A stretch of 64,000 nt of DNA, from NCBI GenBank assembly GCA_033557465.1, contig CM066044.1, positions 196,346,184 to 196,410,183 on the forward strand, written 5' to 3'. The notes beneath the pieces are model-generated. The model saw only the letters and a program-made list of their open reading frames with translations. It had not been told where the DNA came from and did not search any database. This DNA is from Ichthyophis bannanicus (lineage: Eukaryota > Chordata > Amphibia > Gymnophiona > Ichthyophiidae). Below are positions 51,720 through 62,217 of the stretch, piece after piece. Position numbers and translations under genes: made by a program. Position 1 is the first letter of the stretch, and each line of letters opens with the position of its first letter.

Positions 51720-54236
51720 CGGCAGCACATGCTAGGGAGATAAAGTTCCTAGATGACATAAATGACTGCTTCTTGGAGCAGCTGGTTCATGAACTGACCA
51801 GAGGGGAAGCCATATTAGACCTGGTCCTTAGTGGAACACCAGATCTAGTGCAAGAGATAAGGGTGTTGGGGCCACTTGGCAATAGTGATCATAGCATGAT
51901 CGCCTTTGATTTAATTAGTGGAGGAGGGATAGTACGGAAATCCACAGTACTACCTTTTAACTTTTGAAAGGGAGACTATGATAAAATGAGGAAAATAGTT
52001 AAGAAAAAACTAAAAGGAGCAGTTGCAAAGGTTAAAGACTTACATCAAGCTTGGGTGTTGTTGAAAAATACTATCTTGGCAGCCCAGACCAGCTGTATTC
52101 CACGCTTTAAGAAAAGTGGAAGGAAGTCCAAAAAACTGCCAGCATGGTTTAAAGGTGAGGTCAGAGAGGCTGTTGTTGCCAAAAAACCATCTTTCAGGAA
52201 ATGGAAAAAAGAGCCAAACGACGAAACCTGGAAACAGCACAAGCACTGGCAAATCAAATGCAAGGCATTGATAAAGCAGGCAAAGAGAGAATTTGAGAAG
52301 AAGCTTGCTGTGGAAGCAAAAACGCAAAATAAAGATTTTTTCAAGTACATTCGCAGCAAAAAACCTGTGAGAGAGTCAGTTGGTCCATTAGATGATAGAG
52401 GAGTTAAAGGGGCACTAAGAGGCGACAAGGCAATAGCGGAGAGACTGAATGAATTCTTTGCTTCAGTCTTTACTGAGGAAGATGTAGGGATGTTACCCAT
52501 GACTGAAGTGGTATTTAAAGGTGCGGAAGAATTGAAGGAAATATCGATACATCGGGAAGATGTATTACAACTATTAGATAAACTGAAGAGTAGCAAATCA
52601 CCTGGGCTGGATGGTATACATCCAAGGGTGTTGAAAGAACCGAAATATGAGATTGCAGACCTGCTATTAGTAATCTGTGAACTATCATTAAAATCATCTC
52701 TAATACCTGAAGATTGGAGGATCGCCAATGTAACACCAATTTTTAAAAAGGGTTCCAGGGGCGATCCGGGAAACTACAGACCGGTGAGCCTCACGTCAGT
52801 ACCGGGAAAAATGGTAGAAACCATCATAAAGAATAAACTTACTCAACATGTAGATAGGGTCATGGCCTAATGGGAGACAGCCAACATGGCTTTAGACAAG
52901 GAAGATCTTGTCTTACTAATCTGTTATGTTTTTTTGAAAGTGTGAATAAACAGGTGGACAAAGGTGAGTCGGTTGATATAGTGTATCTGGACTTTCAGAA
53001 AGCCTTTGACAAGGTCCCTCATCAGAGACTTTTGGCAAAACTAAAGAGTCATGGGATAGGAGGCAGTGTACTACTGTGGATCAAGAACTGGTTAAGAGAT
53101 AGAAAGCAGAGGGTTGGGCTAAATGGCCAATTTTCCCAATGGAGGAAGGCGAATAGTGGTGTACCCCAGGGATCTGTGCTGGGTCCGCTGCTTTTTGACA
53201 TATTCATAAATGACCTGGAAAGTGGAATAACGAGTGAGGTTATCAATTTGCAGATGACACAAAACTATTTAAAGTTGTTAAAACCCAAGAGGATTCTGGA
53301 AAATTGCAAGAGGATCTTGATAAATTAGAAGACTGGGCATCAAAATGGCAGATGTAATTTAATGGGGACAAGTGCAAAGTTATGCACCTAGGGAAGAATA
53401 ACCCAAACTATGGTTACACGATGCAAGGTTCCACATTAGGAACCACCACCGAGGAAAAGGATTTAGGCGTCATTGTGGATAACATGTTAAAACCCTTGGC
53501 CCAGTGTGCAGCGGCAGCCAAGAGAGCAAATAGAATGCTAGGTATCATAAGGAAAGGAATGGAAAATAAAACAAAAGATATTATAATGCTTCTATATCGT
53601 TCCATGGTGAGACCGCACCTTGAATATTGTGTGCAATTCTGGTCGCCATATCTTAAAAAGGATATAGAGTTATTAGAAAAGGTTCAGAGAAGAGCCACCA
53701 AAATGGTAAAGGGGATGGAAGGATACTCCTATGAAGAAAGGCTAAAAAGGTTAGGGCTCTTTACCTGGAAAAGAGACGGCTGAGGGGAGATATGATAGAA
53801 GTCTATAAATTAATGAACGGAGTGGAACGGGTAAACGTAGATCAATTGTTTACGTTATCAGAATATAGAAAGACTAGGGGACATGCAATGAAGCTACAGG
53901 GTAAACTATTTAAGACTAATAAAAGAAAATATTTTTTCACTCAATGTGTAATCAAACTCTGGAATTTGTTACTGGAGGATGTAGTAAAGGCTGTTAGTGT
54001 AGCTGGGTTTAAAAAAGGTTTGGACAAGTTCCTGGAGGAAAGGTCCATAAACCATTATTAAGAAGGGACCCAGGATATCGATGCTTGACCCAGTACAAGC
54101 ATTGCGGAACCTGTGTCTTTTGGGGAAACTGCTAGGTACGTATGACCTAGATTGGCTACTGTTGGAAACAGTATACTGGGCTTGATGGACCTTGGTCTGA
54201 CCCAGTATGGCATATCTTATGTTCTTATGTTCTTAG
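51720..54236 (+). mobile_element. CR1 LINE, 5'-truncated, with (TTCTTATG)n 3' end
   Basis: Contains the end of the endonuclease, the linker, RT, the C-terminal region and a 3' UTR finishing in repeated 'cttatgtt' octamers, the CR1 hallmark. It is inserted in the recombinase of the DIRS copy around it; no clear target duplication. The 5' boundary is placed between the last DIRS match (about 51640) and the first CR1 match (about 51725). Confidence 0.88.
51725..54061 (+). pseudogene. CR1 endonuclease C-terminus and reverse transcriptase
   Basis: 'FLDDINDCFLEQLVHELTRG' and 'VLGPLGNSDHSMIAFDL' are the end of the APE-type endonuclease with its catalytic Ser-Asp-His. After a stop at 51967 the linker and RT follow: 'LDKLKSSKSPGLDGIHPRVL', 'FKKGSRGDPGNYRPVSLTSV', a frameshift at about 52868, '[20 protein letters not shown]', motif A '[20 protein letters not shown]' and '[20 protein letters not shown]'. 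Motif C (F-A-D-D-T) is split by a frameshift near 53250. The C-terminal part has 'MVRPHLEYCVQFWSPYLKKD' and '[20 protein letters not shown]'. Few lesions, so it is a fairly recent copy. Confidence 0.88.
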
Positions 54237-54545
54237 GGTTCACAGCTGAGCTCAGGCCTCCTCCTGGGAAGAGTCTGCTTTGGTGTTTCTGGAGGACATC
54301 TGTAAGGTTGCCAGCTGGTCTTCGTTGAGTACCGTTGTGAAACATTACAGATTGCTCGTGGATATGGATACAAATGGCGCCTTTGGCAAGGTAGCTTGTC
54401 CTGAGCATCAACATCCTCCCACCCTGGTTCCTGCTTGGTTGCACCTGGATTGGTCCAGCGGGATGATAAGGAAGGAAAAGTTTTATATACCAAATAATTT
54501 TTCTGTTTTTGAATCCTGCTAGACCAGTCCAGGATCTGCCCTAGA
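54237..54545 (+). pseudogene. DIRS recombinase C-terminus and internal complementary region after CR1
   Basis: 'gtgtttctggaggacatctg' and 'taaggttgccagctggtctt' correspond to the intact copy's V-P-P-A-E-I-C-R-A-A-T-W-S-S. 'aaacattacagattgctcgt' corresponds to its R-H-Y-R-L-D, so the Tyr codon survives. Bases 54430-54545 form the degraded joined-ends region. Confidence 0.68.
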
Positions 54546-54890
54546 AGACTCTCTTCTGCAAGTTTGGGTGTTTGACCACTGTAGAATGCCTAGCCAGTAT
54601 GGAGGTCTGACACAGATTTCATTGTGGCAAGAGATAAATACTAGTTCAAGATATTTTGTTACAAAGTTGTTTTGATGGTGAATAATAATATGCATCTCTG
54701 AGTTTGTCATCTTGCTTACTGCTTGGGAAGTTTCATAATGGCTTCTCTCTGTGCTGTATCAAAAAATGTACCAAGTGATGCCATCACTAACAGTTAATCA
54801 AATCTGCCTCCACCTGCTGGCAAGAGAGCATAACCCACTTATCTGGACTGATCTAGCTGGATTCAAGAAAGAGAAAATTATCAGGTATTT

Positions 54891-55859
54891 AAAATGTTTC
54901 CATAAAATTTAAAATTAAACTAAAATAAAAGTAATAAAAAGTATAATAATTTTATTTAACTTTACCAGAATGTGTATGATCAAAAGCATTGTCTATGTGA
55001 CACATCTCAATATCCAACAAAAATAAGATGAGAAAATTTTTAAAAATGTATTAAAATAAAGGGATATCTTGTATGTGAGAGAGCATAAATGCTCTAAAAG
55101 TCAATGTCAATGCAAAATTAAAAATTATATATACATGCATGTATGTAGTACCATATTAATAAACCCACTGAGAAACTGAAGCTTAAAAGTGTGCCATAAA
55201 AAAGAAACCTAAAGAGACATATAGGTAAATTTGAAAGTGTACTGCAAGCTTTTATTACACCTCCAAAGGTAAAAAAATACATAAAACAAGCCACTAAAAC
55301 TTTAAAAAAGAAAAACAGTGACTACAAAAACGGAAAGGGAAAGTAAAAAAAGAGCTAACATAAGCATTAAAAAAACATATAAAAACACATATATATCTTC
55401 AAAAACCGAAAGCACAGGGAAACAGTCAGCAATGCTGCAATAAGTCTTGAATCATTGAAATAAAACAAGTTTTTAAAAATGCTGATTTTTACGCTTTTCT
55501 GGGTGATTGCCAGGTCACCTGAGGTCACTTTTAAAATCACTATAAACCTTTATATATTTAAAAAAAAATTCTTAAAAAAAAAAATATTTTTTAAAAAAGG
55601 GTTTTTATATTTTGCGTGTTTCTGAAAGGGAGGTTTGAGATTTGTGTGGGGGCTCATACCCCTGTCTTTAATACTATGTGCTTTCCATTATTGTATAAAG
55701 GGGCTCCCTGGCACATAGTTGAACAAGTCATTTACTCTTGGTATATACCGAACTGTGTGGGTGAGTGAGTCACTGTATGATAGCACAGTGGATTGTATGA
55801 GCGAGCTAATAACTGCAGCAGTTTCTGTGATTGAGTCAGTGATTTGGCCTGTGATAATC
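54891..55859. other. AT-rich spacer, nothing recognised
   Basis: Very A-rich from 54891 to about 55620 with no coding or terminal-repeat signature. Confidence 0.5.
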
Positions 55860-55862
55860 TAA

Positions 55863-56294
55863 GGGTCCCTTTTACTAAAGCACGGTAACTGGTTAACATT
55901 CGTGGTAACTGGCAGCAGGGAATGCTAACATGGGAGCATGCCAGTGAGAACACATTAAAGTACAGACATATATAAAGATGGTCCCTGCTCGCTAGAGCTT
56001 ATGATCTAACTAAGACAGACAAGACAAAAGATATAAGAATGAGGGGAAAAGCGAAGGATGAGGAGGCATAGGGAATAAAGGTTCAGGATTAGCTTAAGTG
56101 CACATAACGATTCCTCTCTGGGTGGTGTTAGGTGCACTGGCATTAAGTGCGCTGCATGTTAGCATTTGGGATTGTGCATTAGCTACCAGGAACATGCTGG
56201 TCATGCCCCCGATAGCACACCAGGGGTGCACTTACCACACAAAGGTATTGCACAAATCATGCAGTAAGTGTGCACCTTTTAGTAAAAGAGCCCT
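55863..56294. mobile_element. Harbinger-like nonautonomous element (432 bp)
   Basis: Imperfect terminal repeats 'gggtcccttttactaaagc' and 'ttttagtaaaagagccct', flanked by TAA at 55860-55862 and 56295-56297. The end resembles that of the MITE at 10576 ('ggggcttgtttacaaagc', then cggta). The middle (about 55950-56100) looks like inserted foreign sequence. Confidence 0.6.
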
Positions 56295-56297
56295 TAA

Positions 56298-56943
56298 GTG
56301 AGTTAATGCTTATTGTGTGTCACTTGATGCATAGGGACAGTCTGTGTGTCTGTGTCCCCAAATGGGTTAATTTTGTGCAAACCATGACAGCAATGAACCT
56401 TGCTCCTAAGCCAGAGTACGTGGAGTATGATCTCACTCTCAAATTTACTGCTAATGCTCGGTGTTAGTATTTGTATTGTGTCAAAGAGAGTTTCCTTCTG
56501 GAGTTTGTAGGATCTACTATGTATAGACCACCTATCAAGGTATGTTTGGAAGTTTCTTTTAATCGGGCCTGTGGCACTCGGTACAATGAGAAATATTTCT
56601 GTATCTTTCTGCCACATTTTCTTGGTCTCTGTATTTTTTTGTACTTGAGGATCTTTTTCTCACCACAATTTACAGAATATTAATTTGGCACCGACACCTC
56701 TATTGTCAGTGAACGTCTCGTGTTGTTCTCCTTTACCACTATGTCTGGTTTCCTTGCATCAAGCTTCATCAGCTGGAATGGGTTGCTAGTCTGGGTAATT
56801 GAACCAGTGATTGTTGGCATATGACTGTCAATGTGTGTTAGTCTGAGTGAGTCAGTGATTCTTATTGTATGTGTCAAGTTGTGAATGAGTCAGGGACTAT
56901 CAGTGTATGTTGGTGAAACAGTGACTCAATATGTGACACTCTG
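56298..56943. other. No recognisable feature
   Basis: Short open frames only. Repeated 'gtgagtcagtgatt'-like words recur loosely across 55755-56940, a possible degenerate tandem repeat. Confidence 0.4.
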
Positions 56944-57130
56944 TATTTATTTATTAGATTTATATTCCACATTTCCAAAGATCAAGACAGTTTACATAGA
57001 ACATAACTTCAACATTACAGTGAACAGGAAAACCAGATTAACATAAAGCATAATTAAATTTTACAGTGCCAAACATAAAATGTAATTAAAACTCGTCAAT
57101 GCCAATAATAGGATAGCCACCAATAAAAAA
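56944..57130 (-). mobile_element. L2-type LINE 3' tail
   Basis: 'tatttatttattagatttat' followed by 'agacagtttacatagaacat' is the reverse of an L2 3' end. No ORF sequence remains. Confidence 0.5.
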
Positions 57131-57904
57131 GGCACTTATAGCAAAAATGTACTTTGACATTTTGTGAACTGAAGCCCTTTCTCTTCACTCCTTCAACGCT
57201 CCGACAAATTGTATAATTTTTTATAAATCTTTGCTATTAGTGCCTTTTTTATTGGTGGCCTTTCTGTCAGTATATTGATTTTGGCTTTCCAATTCTTTTT
57301 GCGATATTTTCTTTTGGAATAATAGTATAGCAGCAAGGGGTGGGTGGGGGGGGGGGGAAGGAAAAGGTTCAGGGAACATATAGGAATGAAGTAAAAGGGA
57401 AGAGCTCATCATAACCAGAGGCTGATGGAAATGAGTAGGAAATACAGTACATTGTAACGTGATGAGAATTAGGAGGTCAAATGTCCAAGGGGAAAATAGT
57501 GAGGGAATAATGATTAGATGATATGAATTGGTGATTGTCATTTTCCAGTTAATGAACATAAGTTCCACCCAGAATTACATGAGCCTATTTTCTGAGCTTT
57601 GTGCTTTCATAATCCATGTCATATACTTGGATAAAAAAAACAAAATATCTCTGTTAGAGTCTTCCTGTTTCCTATGATATGTCCTGAAAATGTGTGAGTA
57701 GAACTAGGGCGTTTTGTTTGCTAGTACACTGGCACCCTTTAATGCTTTCCCTCCATCATTTATTGTGAAATGACAAAAGGAGAGAGTCTACGGAGCAGAG
57801 TAGTTCTCTGCTCTAGTCTGTCTGCCCGCCCATTGTCAAACCTCCCCTCCTGATCTCTGCGGGCTGCTGCCAGGGAGGAGAAGGAGTGAACTTGGACAGG
57901 AAGT
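57131..57904. other. No recognisable feature
   Basis: Contains a G-run (57338-57357) and one arm of a 30-bp inverted repeat at about 57231-57262. No gene was recognised. Confidence 0.4.
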
Positions 57905-59520
57905 AGAGGGTTGGTCATAGGCCATGTTTCTATCTAGTCTGCCCTTCCATATCGACCACTACAATAGTCCCCTTGTTTCATTTTGAAATATTCTGATTTT
58001 TTTATTTCAGATACTGTCCTCATCTCTATCACTTCCACTGGGAGACTATTCCACACATCTACCACCCTTTCTGTAAAGAAATATTTCCACATATTACTCT
58101 TGAGTCTATCCCCTTTCACCCTCATCCTATGTCTCCTCACAGCAGAGCTTGCTTTCAATCGAAAGAGGCTCTCCTCCTATGCATTTATGCCACAGAGGTA
58201 TTTAAACGTCTCCCATCATATTTCCTCTATCCTGCCTTTCCTCTAACATATACATATTAAGATCCTTAAGTCTATCCTCATATGCTTTATAACAAAGACC
58301 ACTAACCATTTTAGTAGCTACCCTCTGCACTGACTCCAACCTGTTTATATCCTTTTGAAGGTGTGGTCTCCAGAATTGCACACAATACTCCAAATGAGGT
58401 TGCACCAAAGACTTATACAGAGGCACTATCACCTCCTTTTTTCTGCTGGCCATTCCTCTCCCTATGTACCCAAGCATCCTTCTAGCTTTCACTGTTGCCT
58501 TTTCTACTTGTTTAGCTACTTTAAGATCATCAGACACAGTCACGCCTAGATCCCGCTCTTCTTTTGTGGACAGAAGTACTTCACCCCCTACACTGTGCTC
58601 CCTTGGATTAAGCATCCCAAATGCATGACCCTGCATTTTTTTAGCATTAAAACTCAGCTGCCAAATTCTTGACCATTCTTCAAGCTTAGCTAGATCCCTC
58701 TTCACGTTATCTACTCCTTCCTGGGTATCTGTTGCAGATTTTGGTATCATCTGGGAGGGAGGAGTGTCCTAATGGTTGGAGCAAGTTACCTCAGGCCGGA
58801 AGGTCGGGGTTCAAATCCCACTAGAGGATAGCAACCTTAGGCCGGAAGGACTGGGGTTCTAGTCCCACAGGTGCTCCTTGTGGTCTTGGGCAAGCCACTT
58901 AACCCTCCATTGCCCATGCTCCCTGTAAAATAGTTATCTCTACGTTATAATGCCCTGTTCAATGTAATTTCAGTTTGTTCAATGTAAACCGCCTTGATAT
59001 CATGAAAGGCGGTATATAAGAAATGTTAAATAAATAGATCTGCAAAGAGGCAAATCTTACCCGACTGCCCTTCCACAATATCACTAACAAAGATGTTGAA
59101 AAGAATCACACCAAGGAAGGATCCCTGCAGTACACCACTGGTAACCAACTTCTCCTCAGAGTGAGCTTCATTTACCTGTACCTTTGTCACCTCCCACTCA
59201 ACCAATTTCTAACCCAATCGGTAACTTTAGAGTCCATTCCTAGGGTGCTCAGTTTGTTTATAAGTCTGCTGTGCGGAACAGTGTCAAAGGCTTTACTGAC
59301 ATCTAAATACACCACATCTAGGGCTCTCTCTCCGTCCAACTCCCTGGTCACCCAGTCAAAGAAATTAATCAGATTTGTCTAACAAGACCTGCCTCTGGTG
59401 AATCTATGCTGCCGCCAATCCTGTAATCCATTGGACTCTCTTTCAGCAGTGTTTCCAATAATTTACTTGTCACAGAGTTTAGACTAACTGGCCTGTAGTT
59501 TTCAACCACATCCTTACTTC
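57905..59520 (-). mobile_element. CR1 LINE 3' part, with nested SINE
   Basis: Minus strand, from 59520 down: RT region with the equivalent of V-P-Q-G-S around 59100-59130, then 'DTQEGVDNVKRDLAKLEEWS', 'IWQLSFNAKKMQGHAFG', 'SVGGEVLLSTKEERDLGVTV', 'VQPHLEYCVQFWRPHLQKDI', 'RVATKMVSGLCYKAYEDRLK' and, after a frameshift, 'NMWKYFFTERVVDVWNSLPV'. Split by a SINE at 58753-59037. Decayed but legible. Confidence 0.85.
58753..59037 (+). mobile_element. Dimeric tRNA/CORE SINE, full length with target duplication
   Basis: Bounded by ATCT at 58749-58752 and 59038-59041. Removing it restores CR1 'ggtatcatctgcaaagagg'. The head 'gtgtcctaatggttggagc', the doubled 'gccggaagg' block, CORE 'cttgggcaagccacttaacc', and the tail 'gtaaaccgccttgatatcat' plus 'ggcggtatataagaaatgtt' follow the L2 3' end at 60820. 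Confidence 0.88.
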
Positions 59521-59522
59521 CA

Positions 59523-60815
59523 CATTTATTATTTATTTATGCTAAGCTTATATATCATCCAGTCTAATAGTCAGGGCGGTTTACAGAGAAATAAGTGAGC
59601 CAGTGTGGCTTTACATAGAACAAGTAGGTAAGTGAGGGAAGGTAAAAACATGGGAGTGACTATAAGGTAAGTAACACAAATTCAGTGATATTTAATTTAC
59701 AAATCCTCTTTAGGCAGTCCATGACTTTGCAGTCTCGTTAACTGCAAAATAGTTGGTGAAATATTTTTTTAGTTTCTTTCAAAAATCTTTAAGGTTACTA
59801 ATGCCACATAGTGCAGGGGGGATTGTATTCCACAAAGTGGTGACAATGCTCTTTTAGAAGTGAAGCAGTTAATTTTAGCATTTAGTGTTGGTATATGAAC
59901 ATGTTGGTGGAGCTGAATCTTCTGTTTCTGTTACTGGGAGCTTTCGAAATGAGACTTTCAAGGTAGGCTGCAGAGAGATTGCGAGTTACATTGAAAGTCA
60001 TTAGCAGGGACTTAAATCTAACCTTCTCAGAGATGGGATGCCAATGTAGTTGCTACAAGATGGGGGTTATGTGATCATTCCTTGATTTATTGCTGAGGAT
60101 GTGGGCAGCTGTGTTTAATGCTTGCTGTAGTGTGTAGGTTGTAGATTTTGGGAGACCTTGGAGAACAGTGTTGCAGTAGTCGATGTATGGAAGGCTGAGG
60201 GCCTGCAGAAGATTGCAGAAATCATTGTGATTCAAGAGACTTTTAAGGTGTGAGATGATGCTGAGTTTGCGGTATACATTCTTTGCAACATTGCTCACAT
60301 GCGCAACAAGGGATAGATGTTGATCTGTAATTACACAGAGGTAGCAAACCTGACACTTAACTTGCAATTTGATGGAGGCAAAATTTGGTGGTGTAAAATT
60401 AGGCTTTCTGGTGATGTAGAGGGCATCTGATTTGCTATGATTTATTGCAAGGTTATGAGCAGATAACCAGTCGGTAATAGCTGTGAAGCAACTTTCCATA
60501 TTTGTGATCAGGGGTTTAGTTATATTGATGGGAGCATAGAGCCTAACATCATCAGTATAGATGTGATCCTGTATGCTGAATTCCCTCATGATTGTATATA
60601 AAGGTTGTAAAAAGATATTAAAAAGTAGGGAGGATAGTGCTGACCCCTGTGGACTCCTTGAAGTTGGGGTTATGGAGATGATTTTTCTTCGCCTATTTTT
60701 ACTTGTAATTGTCAATTGGAAAAGTAGGATTTGAACTATTTTATTGTAGTACCCCTTAAGCCACTGGATTCCAGACGTTGAATAATGGGATTGTGCATTA
60801 TTGAGTCAAAAGCTG
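59523..60815 (-). mobile_element. L2-clade LINE, 5'-truncated
   Basis: The 3' tail is at 59523-59590 ('ttatttatgctaagcttata', 'gtcagggcggtttacaga'). The RT and C-terminal ORF remnant is at 60053-60715. It ends where another L2 copy's tail begins (60816). Confidence 0.8.
60053..60715 (-). pseudogene. L2 reverse transcriptase C-terminal half
   Basis: 'SPQGSALSSLLFNIFLQPLY' (RT block before motif C), 'IYTDDVRLYAPI' (motif C, T-D-D in place of A-D-D), 'LSAHNLAINHSKSDALYITR', 'LKSLLNHNDFCNLLQALSLP' and 'NKSRNDHITPIL'. 220 codons open; upstream RT and endonuclease are absent, and downstream is frameshifted. Confidence 0.8.
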
Positions 60816-61048
60816 CTTTATTTATTTATTTATTATTTATTACAGTTTCTTATATACCGCGCTATTTAGAATCAGCGCGGTTTACATCATAACATAACGA
60901 CCATAACGACAAGCTGTCAGGTTTTACATCGAACAGGAGTACAAACTTGGATAACAGGGTTAACTATATACATAAGCTATTTACACTGTAGATAATACAT
61001 GTAAGGGCCATTCTAGATTGGGTCATTTCTTGGGAGGGATATTTAGGT

Positions 61049-62213
61049 TCAATTGCTGTCTGGGAAGTATTGGAGGAAAAGGTGGGTTTTGAGAGCCTTC
61101 CTGAACTGATATAGATTGGTAATGGCCCTGATGTCAGGGGGAAGAGCGTTCCAGCATTTGGGGACATAAAAACTGAATGCCCTGTTTGTGGTTGCCGTGT
61201 TGGACTTTGTCGAAGCCTTTGGTGTTGCTAGCAAGTTCACAGCTGTTGTTCTTCTGGATCTGTTGGGGGGGACAATGTGGATAAGATGCGTGAGTGAGGA
61301 GGATGAAATACCTTTGATTGCCTTGAATGCTAATAGAAGGGATTTGAAGGTGATCCTCCCATGGATCGGTAGCCAGTGCAGCTGTTTGAGAATAGGGGTC
61401 ACGTGGTCGTTTCTGGATGCTCCGTAAAGGACCCTAGCTGCGGCATTCATGGCCAACTGTAAGGGGGTCAGTGTGGATTGGGGGAGACCTTGTAAGATGG
61501 CATTTGCAAAGTCAAAATGCGGCAGGATCAGCGCTTGATATATGGTTCGGAAATCGTCTGGGTCCAGCAGGGAGCGTAGGTGCTTGAGTGAACGGATTTT
61601 GAAATAGACGGCTTTGACTATGTTGCTTATGTGGCGTTTCATATCTAGACGTTGGTCCAGAGTAACTCCCAGGTATTTTATTGCATCTTTAGTTTGCAAT
61701 TCAGCTTCCTTGACACTGACGTGGGACGGGGGAGTAAAGTTGGAGTCTCTGGTGATGAATAGGACCTCTGTTTTTTTATGTTGAATGCGTAGGTTCTGTG
61801 TCTGTAGCCAAGTTGAAACTGCATTGAAACAATCTGTGAGTGGGGTCAGGTCCATGTGAGTTGTGGAGAAAGGCATGTATAAGAGAATGTCATCTGCATA
61901 TATCGCAGTTCACGTTGAATGATCTTATGATATTGCAGATGGGCTGCATGTAGATATTGAAAAGTAAAAAGGATAACGAGGAGCCTTGAGGTACCCCTTG
62001 TTTTTGATGGAAGTGTATTGACTCTTCTGAACCAGACTTCACATACTGCCATCTACCGTCCAGATAAGACTTACACCATCCTAGAGCGTTGTTGCAGACG
62101 CCCTTCTCTTTCAGTCTTCCGAGTAGAATTTCGTGACTCACGGAGTCGAACGCCGCGGCAATGTCTAGGAAGATGAGCACAAAACCTTTACGGATGTTGT
62201 CAATTCCTGTGAT
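61049..62213 (-). pseudogene. L2 reverse transcriptase, C-terminal two thirds
   Basis: From 62213 down: motif A 'LIFLDIAAAFDSVSHEILLG', 'KQGVPQGSSLSFLLFNIYMQ', and, after a frameshift near 61905, motif C 'YADDILLY'. Then 'LQTQNLRIQHKKTEVLFITR', 'IKYLGVTLDQRLDMKRHISN', 'GASRNDHVTPILKQLHWLPI' and 'FSFYVPKCWNALPPDIRAIT' to a stop at 61049. Only one frameshift separates the two frames, so it was inactivated fairly recently. The L2 assignment rests on the final His-Trp-Leu-Pro and Trp-Asn-x-Leu-Pro blocks. Confidence 0.85.
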
Positions 62214-62217
62214 GATA

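Larger units (their letters stand above)
49605..54890 (+). mobile_element. Old DIRS copy, 5'-truncated, with nested hAT MITE and CR1 LINE
   Basis: RT-thumb sequence starts about 49605, followed by RNase H, methyltransferase-like and recombinase remnants. The recombinase is split by CR1 (about 51720-54236) and resumes at 54237. An internal complementary region lies at 54430-54545 and a right terminus at about 54840-54890 ('gagaaaattatcaggtattt'). This is the most decayed of the DIRS copies. Confidence 0.78.
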
